A stretch of 64,000 bases of DNA from Rhizobium sp. 11515TR. GTDB lineage: Bacteria > Pseudomonadota > Alphaproteobacteria > Rhizobiales > Rhizobiaceae. Below are positions 36,827-45,796 of the stretch, piece by piece. The notes beneath the pieces were generated by a model. The model was not told the origin of the DNA and did no database searches. It saw nothing but the letters and a program-made list of their open reading frames with translations. Within the stretch, counting starts at the first letter, position 1, and every line of letters starts with the position of its first letter. The stretch covers positions 3,205,501-3,269,500 of the forward strand of contig NZ_CP022998.1 in the NCBI RefSeq assembly GCF_002277895.1. Direction: 5' to 3'. Position numbers and translations under genes: made by a program.

Positions 36827-37740
36827 TCCTCAATTCCGCCAAGAGAGAATTGCTGGAAGCGGAATTGCTTTCGGCAGAAGGGCTCGCACCCAAGGGGCGT
36901 TCCCTCACGGGCGACGCGATGCGTCGTCTCCTGCGCAACAAGGCGGCGGCACTTTCGCTGGTCATACTGGCCGTGCTGGTTCTGGTCGCCATATTCGGCC
37001 CGTATTTCCTGCCCTTCAACTATGAGGATCCGGACTGGACCTCGTTCCGAGGCGCTCCGGACTTTGCCGCGGGCCATTATTTCGGCACCGACGGCAACGG
37101 CCGCGACCTGCTGGCGCGCACGCTCTACGGCACCCGGGTCTCGCTGACGGTCGCACTTGTTGCGACCCTCGTCTCGGTCGTCATCGGCGTGCTCTATGGC
37201 GCCGTTGCAGGTTATTTCGGCGGTCGCGTCGATGCGATCATGATGCGCTTCGTCGATATCATGTACGCCCTGCCCTACGTCCTCTTCGTCATCCTGCTGA
37301 TGGTGATCTTCGGCCGTAACGTCTACCTGCTGTTTGCGGCGATCGGTGCGCTGGAGTGGCTCACCATGGCCCGTATCGTGCGCGGCCAGACGCTGTCGAT
37401 CAAACAGCGGGAATTCATCGAGGCTGCCCGCGCTTCCGGTCAGCGGTCGTTCAAGATCATCCTGAAACACATCGTGCCGAACCTCGTCGGTCCTGTCGTC
37501 ATCTACGCAACGCTCACCATCCCGGAAATCATCGCGACGGAAAGCTTCCTTTCCTATCTGGGCTTCGGCGTTCAGGAGCCGCTGACCTCTCTCGGTACGC
37601 TGATTGCCGAAGGGTCGGCCGGCATGGAGACGACGCCGTGGCTGTTGTTCTTCCCGGCCGGTTTCCTGGTCGCGCTGCTGATGAGCCTGCTCTTCATCGG
37701 CGATGGTCTGCGCGACGCATTCGATCCGAAGGATCGCTGA
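36823..37740 (+). CDS. oppC: Oligopeptide ABC transporter, permease OppC
   Basis: The 305-residue permease has the N-terminal cytoplasmic segment and first helix typical of OppC/DppC (RRLLRNKAAALSLVILAVLVLVAIFGPYF), then the periplasmic FGTDGNGRDLLARTLYGTRVSL. The EAA loop is FIEAARASGQRSFKIILKHIVPNLVGPV near 202-230. It pairs with OppB and is translationally coupled to it by an ATGA overlap. The oppD start lies one base after its stop. Confidence 0.93.
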   Translation: MILNSAKRELLEAELLSAEGLAPKGRSLTGDAMRRLLRNKAAALSLVILAVLVLVAIFGPYFLPFNYEDPDWTSFRGAPDFAAGHYFGTDGNGRDLLARTLYGTRVSLTVALVATLVSVVIGVLYGAVAGYFGGRVDAIMMRFVDIMYALPYVLFVILLMVIFGRNVYLLFAAIGALEWLTMARIVRGQTLSIKQREFIEAARASGQRSFKIILKHIVPNLVGPVVIYATLTIPEIIATESFLSYLGFGVQEPLTSLGTLIAEGSAGMETTPWLLFFPAGFLVALLMSLLFIGDGLRDAFDPKDR

Positions 37741-37741
37741 C

Positions 37742-38737
37742 ATGACAGAAACACTTCTCGAACTCAAAGACTATTCGATCACCTTCCGCACGCCGGAAGG
37801 CGAAGTGGCCGCGGTCTCGAAGATGAACCTCAAGATTGGCCGCGGTGAGCGCATCGCCATCGTCGGCGAGTCTGGCTCCGGCAAGAGCCAGACTTTCCTC
37901 GGCCTGATGGGCCTGCTCGCCAAAAACGGCCGCACCAGCGGCCAGGCGCTGCTCGACGGCAAGGATCTGCTGACGCTGAAGTCGCGCGAGCTCGACCATG
38001 TGCGCGGCAAGGACATGGCCATGGTCTTCCAGGACCCGATGACCGCCCTCAACCCGTCGCTGCGCATCTCGCGGCAGCTGACGGAGCAGCTCGAAGTTCA
38101 TGGCGGACTGACGGCGCGTGCGGCATCCGCAGCGGCGCTCGACATGCTGAAGCGTGTCGGCATCCCCGACCCGACCCGCCGCTTCAACCTATACCCGCAC
38201 GAGCTTTCGGGCGGCATGCGCCAGCGCATCGTCATCGCCATGGCGCTGCTGACCAAGCCGAAGCTCCTGATCGCCGACGAACCGACCACGGCGCTCGACG
38301 TAACGATCCAGGCGCAAATCCTCGATCTCTTCAATGAGCTGACGGCGGAAATGCACACGGCGCTCGTCATGATCACCCATGACCTCGGTGTCGTCGCCGG
38401 CCTCGCCGATCGCGTCGCCGTCATGTATGCCGGCCGCATCGTCGAGGAAGCACCGGTCGAGGAGCTGTTCGAAAATCCGGCCCACCCCTATACGGCGGCG
38501 CTTCACTCGGCGATCCCGAGGCCGGACCAGGATGTCGACGACCTCACCGTCATCCCTGGACGGCCGCCGAACCTGATGCACCTGCCGCGCGGCTGTGCCT
38601 TCTCGCCGCGCTGCGCCCATGTGCAGGACGACTGTCTGGATGCGGCGCCGCCGCTCGATCCGCTGGCGCCGCGTCGCTGCGCGGCCTGCTTCCACCCCCT
38701 TTCGGCTAATCAGGAACGGAGCCTCGTCCATGGCTGA
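37742..38737 (+). CDS. oppD: Oligopeptide ABC transporter, ATPase OppD
   Basis: This 331-residue ATPase has Walker A GESGSGKSQ near 42, the Q loop VFQDPMTALNPSLRI near 95, signature LSGGMRQRIVIAMAL near 155, Walker B LLIADEPTTALDVTIQ near 175, and the H-loop MITHDLGVVAGLADRVAVMYAGRIVE. The C-terminal oligopeptide-type extension with its Cys-rich LMHLPRGCAFSPRCAHVQDDCLDAAPP may bind an iron-sulfur cluster, as in other OppD proteins. It overlaps oppF by eight bases. Confidence 0.94.
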   Translation: MTETLLELKDYSITFRTPEGEVAAVSKMNLKIGRGERIAIVGESGSGKSQTFLGLMGLLAKNGRTSGQALLDGKDLLTLKSRELDHVRGKDMAMVFQDPMTALNPSLRISRQLTEQLEVHGGLTARAASAAALDMLKRVGIPDPTRRFNLYPHELSGGMRQRIVIAMALLTKPKLLIADEPTTALDVTIQAQILDLFNELTAEMHTALVMITHDLGVVAGLADRVAVMYAGRIVEEAPVEELFENPAHPYTAALHSAIPRPDQDVDDLTVIPGRPPNLMHLPRGCAFSPRCAHVQDDCLDAAPPLDPLAPRRCAACFHPLSANQERSLVHG

Positions 38738-39716
38738 GCAAACGCTTCTGAAGGTCGAGCATCTGACGACCGAATTCGAGCTGCCGTCGAAGTCCCTCTT
38801 CAAGCCGCCGCTGATCCTGACGGCAGTCAACGATGTCAGCTTCGAGTTGAAGACCGGACGCACGCTCGGCATCGTCGGCGAGTCCGGCTGCGGCAAGTCC
38901 ACGCTCGGCCGCTCCATCCTGCGGCTGATCAAGGCCCAGAAGGGCCGCATCCTCTGGCAAGGCGGCAATCTGCTCGATCTCACCGAAGAGGAAATGCGCG
39001 CCGCCCGCCGCGACATGCAGATCATCTTCCAGGATCCGATCGCCTCGCTCGATCCGCGCATGACCGTCGGCGACATCATCGCCGAGCCGCTGACCGTCTT
39101 CGAACCGAAGCTGAGCCGCGCGCAACGGCAGGATCGCGTTCGCGAGATCATGGCTGCCGTCGGCCTCGTTCCGGAGATGATCAACCGCTATCCGCACGAG
39201 TTCTCGGGCGGCCAGGCGCAGCGCATCGGCATTGCTCGTGCCGTCATCACCCGGCCGAAGCTCATCATCTGCGATGAGCCGGTTTCGGCCCTCGACGTCT
39301 CGATCCAGGGACAGGTCATCACGCTCCTGCGCCGCCTGCGCAAGGAGTTCGGCCTCACCCTGATCTTCATCAGCCACGATCTCTCCGTCGTGCGTCTGAT
39401 CTCGGACGACGTGCTGGTGCTCTATCTCGGCAAGGTGGTGGAAGCCGGTGAAGCCGCGACGGTCTTCGACCATCCGGCCCACCCCTATACACAGGCGCTA
39501 TTCTCCGCCGCGCCGATCCCCGACCCGAAGCTCGCACGCGGCCGCGAGCGCATCCGCCTGCAGGGCGATCCGCCCTCGCCGCTCAATCCGCCGCCGGGCT
39601 GCGTCTTCTCGCCCCGCTGCTGGAAGGCGACGGATATCTGCCGCACGAAGATGCCGCCGACCGAGCAGGTGCGCCCCGGCCAGACCGCGGCCTGCTATCA
39701 TATGGATCGGCCGTAA
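38730..39716 (+). CDS. oppF: Oligopeptide ABC transporter, ATPase OppF
   Basis: The second ATPase has 328 residues: Walker A GESGCGKSTLGRSIL near 52, QIIFQDPIASLDPRMTVGDIIAEPL near 100, signature FSGGQAQRIGIARA near 155, Walker B LIICDEPVSALDVSIQGQ, and the H-loop FISHDLSVVRLISDDVLVLYLGKVVE. The C-terminal Cys-containing segment (PPGCVFSPRCWKATDICRTKMPP) is as in OppF/DppF. Heterodimer with OppD powers peptide uptake. It is the last transport gene, followed by an intercistronic hairpin and the kinase gene. Confidence 0.94.
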   Translation: MAEQTLLKVEHLTTEFELPSKSLFKPPLILTAVNDVSFELKTGRTLGIVGESGCGKSTLGRSILRLIKAQKGRILWQGGNLLDLTEEEMRAARRDMQIIFQDPIASLDPRMTVGDIIAEPLTVFEPKLSRAQRQDRVREIMAAVGLVPEMINRYPHEFSGGQAQRIGIARAVITRPKLIICDEPVSALDVSIQGQVITLLRRLRKEFGLTLIFISHDLSVVRLISDDVLVLYLGKVVEAGEAATVFDHPAHPYTQALFSAAPIPDPKLARGRERIRLQGDPPSPLNPPPGCVFSPRCWKATDICRTKMPPTEQVRPGQTAACYHMDRP

Positions 39717-39732
39717 ATCAGGTCCAGGAAAA

Positions 39733-39757
39733 GTGGACGGCGGCTGCCGCCGTCCAC
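39733..39757 (+). promoter_or_regulatory. Hairpin between oppF and the kinase gene
   Basis: An 11-bp perfect stem (GTGGACGGCGG with CCGCCGTCCAC) closes a three-base loop, with no T run following. It may be a processing or partial termination site. Confidence 0.55.
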
Positions 39758-39815
39758 CTTGCCCCAGCCGCCGCTTGCGCGTATGCAGCACCAAGACAAA
39801 ATGCAGGAGGCAGTC

Positions 39816-40733
39816 TTGGGCGGGCGTTTTCTATCGATCGGCGAATGCATGGTGGAACTGTCACAGGCCGACGACGGGCACCTGCGCAAGGGCTTTGCCG
39901 GCGACACCTTCAACACCGCCTGGTATGCCCGCGCCTGCCTGCCGGCAGATTGGTCGGTCGACTATTTCACCGTGCTCGGCGACGACGCCATGTCCGACGA
40001 AATGATCGCCTTCATGGGCAGTGCCGGCATCGGTACGGACAGCATCCGCCGCCTGCGCGGCAAGACTCCCGGCCTCTACATGATCAACCTGAAGGATGGC
40101 GAACGCTCCTTCAGTTACTGGCGCGACAGCTCTGCCGCTCGCCAGCTCGCCGCCGATGGCGATGCCCTGCGCGCTGCCATAGAGGCGTCCGACGTTCTCT
40201 ATTTTTCCGGCATCACGCTGGCGATCCTGCCGCGCGAAGACGCCTTCACGCTTCTGGCGGAGCTGCGCCGCGCCAAGGCTGCCGGCAAGCTGGTCGCCTT
40301 CGATCCGAACCTGCGCCCTCGCCTGTGGTCCAGCCTCGATGCCATGCACACCATGATTTCGGAAGGCGCACGTGCCGCAACGCTTGTCATGCCGAGCTTC
40401 GACGATGAAGCCATCCATTTCGGCGACGATTCGATTCCCGCCACCATCCGCCGTTACCGGCAGTACAGAGCCCAGATGATCGTCGTCAAGAACGGCGCCG
40501 AGGGCGCGACCATCGGCGACGGCACCGATGAAACCCTCGTTCCGGCGGTCAAGGTCGCCAAGGTTGTCGACACCACAAGCGCCGGCGACAGCTTCAACGG
40601 CGCATTTCTGGCTCACTATCTGCCGCATCAGGATGCGGTCGCTGCCGCTCGCTTCGCAGCCAAGATCGCGGCAAAGGTCATTCAGGAATACGGTGCGCTC
40701 GTCTCGCCCGACAAGCTGAAATCCATCCGCTAG
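39816..40733 (+). CDS. kdgK: PfkB-family sugar kinase, 2-keto-3-deoxygluconate kinase-like
   Basis: The protein of about 305 residues is a ribokinase-fold sugar kinase. The substrate-binding SIGECMVELSQ near the N terminus, FDPNLRPRLWSS near 167 and catalytic TTSAGDSFNGAFLAHYL near 265 resemble 2-keto-3-deoxygluconate kinases, which make KDPG for the Entner-Doudoroff route. The best start is a TTG at 39816 with AGGAGG five bases upstream. ATGs at 39783 and 39801 lack a Shine-Dalgarno. The stop codon (TAG) is the first three bases of the RIME-like repeat. Whether it is transcribed with opp is open. Confidence 0.85.
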   Translation: MGGRFLSIGECMVELSQADDGHLRKGFAGDTFNTAWYARACLPADWSVDYFTVLGDDAMSDEMIAFMGSAGIGTDSIRRLRGKTPGLYMINLKDGERSFSYWRDSSAARQLAADGDALRAAIEASDVLYFSGITLAILPREDAFTLLAELRRAKAAGKLVAFDPNLRPRLWSSLDAMHTMISEGARAATLVMPSFDDEAIHFGDDSIPATIRRYRQYRAQMIVVKNGAEGATIGDGTDETLVPAVKVAKVVDTTSAGDSFNGAFLAHYLPHQDAVAAARFAAKIAAKVIQEYGALVSPDKLKSIR

Positions 40734-40845
40734 AGCCGGATGATTTTAGGTCTGTTCGACCTAAAATCTGAATCCGCTCTAGCATCAAAGAAGTAGAGCG
40801 TGATGTCGTCCGAAAACCGCCTACACTTTTCGGCATCACGCTCTA
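40731..40845. repeat. RIME-like double palindromic intergenic repeat
   Basis: Two long palindromes lie side by side. The first (40731-40781) begins TAGAGCCGGAT and ends ATCCGCTCTA, with ATTTTAGGTC and GACCTAAAAT inside. The second (40794-40845) begins TAGAGCGTGATG and ends CATCACGCTCTA, with CCGAAAA and TTTTCGG inside. This is the form of the rhizobium-specific intergenic mosaic elements (RIME). They are probably non-autonomous and can fold into long hairpins in RNA. The element supplies the kinase stop codon. Confidence 0.8.
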
Positions 40846-40969
40846 AACGCTGTAATATTTCCATCATGGACACCCCCCACAATAGAGTGGGCGCGGGAAT
40901 CATGTTTGAAGCACCGCAATCGCTGGCACCGTCATCATGAGGATGCGGTGCGGATGGACTGTTTTGGGC

Positions 40970-42070
40970 ATGTTGCAACGCTTGTCAGACATCGATCAAA
41001 CCACCTGGACGCAGGCGGCGACACCTGTCGCGGTACCCGAACGGCTGCTCATCGTCAGCGATGCCTGGCATCCACAGGTCAACGGTGTCGTTCGCTCTAT
41101 CGAGAACACAAATCGGGAATTGACGCGCATGGGCGTCGAGGTTTCGATGATCACGCCGGACGGCTTTCGCAACATCCCCTGCCCGACCTATCCGGAAATC
41201 CGGCTATCGATCGCCAGTTATCGCAAGATCGCGGCAAAAATAGAAGCACTCCGGCCGACTTATGTCCACATTGCCACGGAGGGTCCCCTCGGGCTCACGG
41301 CAAGGCGCTGGTGCCTGAGAAACGGCATGCCGTTTTCGACCAGTTACCACACGCGATTTCCCGAATATGTGGCCGCGCGTCTGCCGATACCGGAAAGCTG
41401 GCTCTATGCCTTCGTCAAATGGTTTCATAATGCGGGCTACGGCTGCATGGTGGCGACACCAAGCCTTGCGAGCGAGCTCAAACTGCGCGGCATTCGCAAT
41501 CTGCTGCCCTGGAGCCGTGGGATCGATTCCCACCTCTTCCGCCCCCAACCACTTGATGACGACCCCTTCGGCCTGCCTCGTCCGATTTTCATGACGGTCG
41601 GCCGTGTCGCGCTGGAAAAGAACCTCCCCGCTTTTCTTGCTCTCGACCTGCCTGGATCGAAAGTGGTGGTGGGCGATGGCCCCGCGCGGGCGGAATTGCA
41701 GAAGCTCTATCCTGATGTCCATTTTCTCGGAGCGAAATTCGGCGAGGAACTGGCGCACGCCTATTCACAGGCCGACGTCTTCGTCTTTCCATCGAAGACA
41801 GATACCTTTGGCAATGCCATTTTGGAAGCGCTCGCGAGCGGCGTTCCGGTCGCCGCCTATCCGGTTACCGGGCCTGCGGACATCCTGGGGGGAGACAGGA
41901 CAGCCGGCGTTGTAGACCCGGATCTGGCGACAGCCTGCCTTGCCGCACTCTCCTGCTCCCGCGATGCTGCACGCTCTCTGGCGCTCAACTATTCGTGGGA
42001 GGCCGCGACGGCGCAATTCATCGGCAACGTCCGCATTGCCAATCACCGCGGCCGAGCTCATCCTCGCTGA
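40970..42070 (+). CDS. GT4-type glycosyltransferase
   Basis: This GT-B retaining glycosyltransferase has about 366 residues. The N-terminal Rossmann half begins LLIVSDAWHPQVNGVVRSIENT (nucleotide-sugar/acceptor loop) and continues VHIATEGPLGLTARRWC. The C-terminal half has MTVGRVALEKNLPAFL and the EX7E-type site region VFVFPSKTDTFGNAILEALASGVPVAAYPVTGPADI. The family includes mannosyl- and sulfoquinovosyl-type lipid glycosyltransferases, so it may modify a membrane lipid or polysaccharide. The exact start (40970 or 40937) is uncertain; neither has a clear Shine-Dalgarno. Confidence 0.82.
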   Translation: MLQRLSDIDQTTWTQAATPVAVPERLLIVSDAWHPQVNGVVRSIENTNRELTRMGVEVSMITPDGFRNIPCPTYPEIRLSIASYRKIAAKIEALRPTYVHIATEGPLGLTARRWCLRNGMPFSTSYHTRFPEYVAARLPIPESWLYAFVKWFHNAGYGCMVATPSLASELKLRGIRNLLPWSRGIDSHLFRPQPLDDDPFGLPRPIFMTVGRVALEKNLPAFLALDLPGSKVVVGDGPARAELQKLYPDVHFLGAKFGEELAHAYSQADVFVFPSKTDTFGNAILEALASGVPVAAYPVTGPADILGGDRTAGVVDPDLATACLAALSCSRDAARSLALNYSWEAATAQFIGNVRIANHRGRAHPR

Positions 42071-42120
42071 ACTCGGAGTCTGCTTCTTTCAGCATTGAAT
42101 CTTGTTGACCTGACGCGGCA

Positions 42121-42149
42121 GAAACCAAGGGCATTTCGTCCTTGGTTTC
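42121..42149 (+). terminator. Hairpin downstream of the glycosyltransferase gene
   Basis: A perfect 10-bp stem (GAAACCAAGG with CCTTGGTTTC, loop of 9) is flanked by further pairing TGACCT/AGGTCA. There is no T run, so it is a weak or Rho-assisted terminator or an operator. The rest of 42071-42335 shows no gene. Confidence 0.4.
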
Positions 42150-42335
42150 AAGGTCAGCACCTGAGATCCTGCCATAATACCCGCTGTCAAATCTCCTGCG
42201 GAGATGGAAGTGCCGGAAGATATCTGCCGGCGAACAGTATCCTCAAAAAGGAAGAAACCCATAGCCCAGGCATAAATTTGGGTGTACAATTATTTATCGC
42301 ACGACTTACATGAGACCTCTCAGGGAGTTCTTGAG

Positions 42336-42776
42336 ATGACTGACGACCTGTTAAAGCTGGATAACTTCATCTGCTTCGCGCTCTATTCGGCGAATCATGC
42401 GATGAATCGGCTCTATAAACCCATGCTGGACGCGCTTAATCTCACCTATCCGCAATATCTCGTCATGGTGACACTATGGGAAGAAGACGGCCAGACCGTC
42501 GGCGGTATCGGTGAAAAGCTGTTCCTGGAATCAAGCACGCTGACGCCGCTGTTGAAACGTCTGGAGGCAGCTGGCTTCATCAAGCGCATCCGCAGCAAGG
42601 AAGACGAGCGCCAGGTAATGATCCAGCTGACCAGCGAAGGCAAGGCACTGAAGAAGAAGGCCGCAACCGTTCCGCCGTGCATCCTTGATGCCACCGAGCA
42701 AACGGCCGACGAACTGACGCGGCTGAAGGCGGAAATCACGATGCTGCGCGAAGCGCTGAGCAGAAACGCAGCCTGA
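42336..42776 (+). CDS. ohrR: MarR-family organic peroxide sensor, OhrR type
   Basis: The 146-residue MarR-fold repressor has the OhrR signature [37 protein letters not shown]. Cys13 is the peroxide-sensing residue, with nearby Tyr residues that form the peroxide pocket. The recognition helix [32 protein letters not shown] follows. Oxidation releases DNA and de-represses ohr. No ohr gene is adjacent, unlike the usual arrangement. ATG 42336 has GGGAG upstream. TACAATTATTT just before the gene resembles one half of a known OhrR operator and could mark autoregulation. Confidence 0.85.
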   Translation: MTDDLLKLDNFICFALYSANHAMNRLYKPMLDALNLTYPQYLVMVTLWEEDGQTVGGIGEKLFLESSTLTPLLKRLEAAGFIKRIRSKEDERQVMIQLTSEGKALKKKAATVPPCILDATEQTADELTRLKAEITMLREALSRNAA

Positions 42777-42815
42777 ATTGACGCGCGCGATCACGCGGTC
42801 TGCCGCTTACGCGAT

Positions 42816-44243
42816 TTACCGCTTCTTCTTGTTTTCGTAAGGATTTTCCGACGTCCGGAAATGGATGCGGATCGGTACGCCGGGCATGGCGAAATCTGCG
42901 CGCAGACCGTTGATCAGATAACGCACATAGGACTCCGGCAGAGCATCCGAGCGAGTGCACGAGATCATGAAGGCCGGCGGCCGCGCCTTTACCTGCGTCA
43001 TGTATTTCAGCTTGATGCGGCGGCCGGAAACGGCCGGCGGCGGATGCTGAACCTGCTGCGTCTCGAGCCACCGGTTGAGGCGCGCGGTCGAGACGCGCTT
43101 GTTCCAGACCTTGTCGGTATCAACGATCGCCTGCATGAGGCGGTCAAGCCCCTCGCCCGTCTGGCCGGCGATCGGAATAGCGCGAATGCCGCGTGCCTGC
43201 GGCAATAGCCGGTCGGTCTTTTCGCGCAGATCGGCAAGGACAGCCTGACGATCCTCGATCATGTCCCACTTGTTGAAGGCAAGCACGGCGGCGCGTCCCT
43301 CGCGGATCACGAGATCGACGATCTGCAGATCCTGCTTCTCGAAGGGAATGGTCGCGTCGAAGACGATAACGACGGTTTCGGCGAAACGGATGGCGCGCAG
43401 CGTGTCGGCAACCGAAAGCTTCTCCAGCTTCTCGGTCACCTTTGCCTTGCGGCGCATGCCGGCGGTATCGAACATTTTGACGGTGCGGCCGCGCCAGGTC
43501 CAGTCGACGGAGATGGAATCGCGGGTAATGCCGGCTTCGGGGCCGGTTAGCAGCCTATCTTCGCCAAGAAAGCGGTTGATGAGCGTCGACTTACCGGCAT
43601 TCGGACGGCCGACGATCGCCACGCGCAACGGGCGCGTCTCGTCATAGGCGGGCTCTTCGTCGATCTCTTCGCCATCTTCGCCGACGGCAGGGCGCGGAAT
43701 GCTGACATTCGTCTCCGCCTCATCTTCCTCTTCCCCGAAGGCGCGTTCGGGGCCGATTGCCTCGACGATGGCGTCGCGCAGATCCATCATGCCCTGGCCG
43801 TGTTCAGCCGAGATCGGACAAGGCTCGCCAAGGCCAAGCGTATAGGCATCGTAAAAGCCGCTATCGGAGCCACGCGCCTCGGACTTGTTGGCAACGAGCA
43901 CGACAGGTCTGCCGCGCTTGCGCAACATTTCGGCGAGCGTCTTGTCGACATGGGTCAAGCCCATCTTCGCATCGACGACGAAGAGCGTCAGATCAGCCTC
44001 ATCGATCGCCGCTTCCGTCTGGGCGCGCATGCGACCCTGAAGTGATTCATCCTGGGCCTCTTCAAGACCGGCGGTATCGACGATACGGAAGCGCAGATCG
44101 ATCAGCTTGGCTTCACCGGGGCGGCGGTCACGCGTGACGCCCGGCGTATCGTCGACGAGCGCCAGCTTCTTGCCAACCAGACGGTTGAACAGCGTGGACT
44201 TGCCGACATTCGGGCGACCGACGATCGCGACCGTAAAACTCAT
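42816..44243 (-). CDS. der: Ribosome-assembly GTPase Der (EngA)
   Basis: Essential double GTPase with 475 residues, acting in 50S ribosome assembly. The first G domain has GRPNVGKST (9-17), DTAG and NKSE; the second has GRPNAGKST (about 210), [10 protein letters not shown] and NKWD. The C-terminal KH-like domain ends in basic PYENKKKR. An acidic linker of about 35 residues ([28 protein letters not shown]) between the G domains is longer than in enterobacteria. It is downstream of the TPR gene with an 11-base gap. The ATG at 44243 begins the conserved sequence, not the longer frame from 44369. Confidence 0.96.
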   Translation of the reverse strand: MSFTVAIVGRPNVGKSTLFNRLVGKKLALVDDTPGVTRDRRPGEAKLIDLRFRIVDTAGLEEAQDESLQGRMRAQTEAAIDEADLTLFVVDAKMGLTHVDKTLAEMLRKRGRPVVLVANKSEARGSDSGFYDAYTLGLGEPCPISAEHGQGMMDLRDAIVEAIGPERAFGEEEDEAETNVSIPRPAVGEDGEEIDEEPAYDETRPLRVAIVGRPNAGKSTLINRFLGEDRLLTGPEAGITRDSISVDWTWRGRTVKMFDTAGMRRKAKVTEKLEKLSVADTLRAIRFAETVVIVFDATIPFEKQDLQIVDLVIREGRAAVLAFNKWDMIEDRQAVLADLREKTDRLLPQARGIRAIPIAGQTGEGLDRLMQAIVDTDKVWNKRVSTARLNRWLETQQVQHPPPAVSGRRIKLKYMTQVKARPPAFMISCTRSDALPESYVRYLINGLRADFAMPGVPIRIHFRTSENPYENKKKR

Positions 44244-44254
44244 TGAGCGATCCT

Positions 44255-44938
44255 TCAGCCTTTTGCGACCGGAGCCTTGCCGGATGCAGTGATGAGATCG
44301 AGCAGCATCTGGGCACGGTTGGCAACGTTGCGCGGGCTCTGCGGATCGTCGACGATCGCCTGGAACCATTGCCGGGCCTTGGCGAAATCGCCGGCCTTGT
44401 AAGCGGCAAGGCCGAGAACGTCGCGCGCCGAATGGCGGAAGGCATCAGCCGGGACGGCCAGTTCCTGGGCTTCGGCGGCGACCTGATCGTAAGTGCCGGT
44501 ATCGACGAGAAGGTAGGCAGCACGCAGGCGGGCAGCATTACGGATAACGACCGGAAGGTCCGTCTGCTTGCCGACCGCCGAGAACGTTGCGATGGCAGCG
44601 GCCTTGTCCCCCTTCTGCGCCTGCAGCGTCGCGGCGCGCAGGCGGGCCAGCACCGGATAGGAGCCAGGGCCACTCTTTTCGATGGCGGCGAATGCGGCCA
44701 GCGCTTCATCCGTCTTGTTTTGGTCGGCAAGCGTCAGCGCGGCAATGAACTGATCGCCGCCGCTGCCGGCCTGATTGCCGGCCCAATAGCGATAGCCGCT
44801 ATAGGCTGCAGTGCCGAGAACGACGAGCACGGCAGCACCGATGATGAGCTTGCCGAAACGGCGCCATATGAACCGCAGCTGGTCCGAGCGCAGTTCCTCG
44901 TTCACCTCGCGGATGAAGCTGTCGTCATTGAATGCCAT
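44255..44938 (-). CDS. YfgM-like TPR membrane protein
   Basis: The protein has a cytoplasmic N terminus ([22 protein letters not shown]), one transmembrane helix at about 29-50 ([23 protein letters not shown]) and a periplasmic TPR domain (about 60-225; repeated Ala/Leu-rich helix pairs such as [12 protein letters not shown]). This is the layout of YfgM, an ancillary subunit of the SecYEG translocon, which in many proteobacteria lies next to bamB and der. It forms an operon with der here. bamB is not present in between. Confidence 0.85.
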   Translation of the reverse strand: MAFNDDSFIREVNEELRSDQLRFIWRRFGKLIIGAAVLVVLGTAAYSGYRYWAGNQAGSGGDQFIAALTLADQNKTDEALAAFAAIEKSGPGSYPVLARLRAATLQAQKGDKAAAIATFSAVGKQTDLPVVIRNAARLRAAYLLVDTGTYDQVAAEAQELAVPADAFRHSARDVLGLAAYKAGDFAKARQWFQAIVDDPQSPRNVANRAQMLLDLITASGKAPVAKG

Positions 44939-45035
44939 TCTTGTCTCCGGCCCAGGCCAAATAGTTCAAAGCTTAGGTTTAGTGGGGCCTTCTACTCCAT
45001 TTTGCGGCTGATGTAAGGGGGAATGGCAGAAATCG

Positions 45036-45617
45036 TCACATAACGAGCGGCGAAACCCCGATAATCCACGCATGAAGCTTCCAAATGATCAAGGCCCAAA
45101 CGATGACACCGATGATGATCGCGTAAACATCATATTTCGCCGAGACGAAGGGACGCAGCGTGATTTCGCCGGCACGCTCGCGTCGTTTGAGCGAAATGCG
45201 CAGGATCACGCCCCACGCGAGAAAGGCGGCAAAGAGCAGGATGGCCGCTCCATCGCCATTGGAGAGAAGATGCGCCAGCGCCCAGATCTTCACCGAAAGC
45301 ACCATTGGGTGCTTGGTCCTGACCGCGATATGCCCCGCCGGCAGCAGCGAGGCAACAAGACAGATGAGGGCGAAAAGCATCAGTAGGATGGTGATATGGC
45401 TCATCCAGAACGGCGGTGTCCAGATCGGGGTCATGTCGCGCGCCTGACCAAAGCCGTAGATCAGAATGATCAGCGCGATGATGCTTGCGATCGAATAGGC
45501 GATCTTCCAGCCGCCTTCGCCGAGGCTTGCGATCAACGATGTCCGCAGGCCGGGCGCCACGACGCGGATCAGATGGAGGCCGAGAAAAAGAACAATGCCG
45601 AGAATGAGCAATGCCAT
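45036..45617 (-). CDS. NnrU-family membrane protein
   Basis: The 193-residue inner-membrane protein has about six helices. The N-terminal LLILGIVLFLGLHLIRVVAPGLR and central AGHIAVRTKHPMVLSVKIWALAHLLSNGD are the NnrU/NnrUfam signature, named after a gene needed for nitrite/nitric oxide reductase expression in Rhodobacter. Conserved His residues (H15, H115-like) may bind haem. Here no denitrification genes are near, so the role is open. It is divergent from the deacetylase gene. Confidence 0.85.
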   Translation of the reverse strand: MALLILGIVLFLGLHLIRVVAPGLRTSLIASLGEGGWKIAYSIASIIALIILIYGFGQARDMTPIWTPPFWMSHITILLMLFALICLVASLLPAGHIAVRTKHPMVLSVKIWALAHLLSNGDGAAILLFAAFLAWGVILRISLKRRERAGEITLRPFVSAKYDVYAIIIGVIVWALIIWKLHAWIIGVSPLVM

Positions 45618-45796
45618 GGATGAAATCCTTTATGGTCTTGTAGTCACATCCTTATCGGCTGCCGTAAAAAAATACCAGCATCACCGCAGCTTCGCCGCAT
45701 TTGCGCGAAAGGAAAGAAGCGACCCTGAGCGCGCCATCCAATATCGCCAGACGATCCCTGGCAAGCCGTGCTCGATCCAATTAGTATCCGGTGCCC

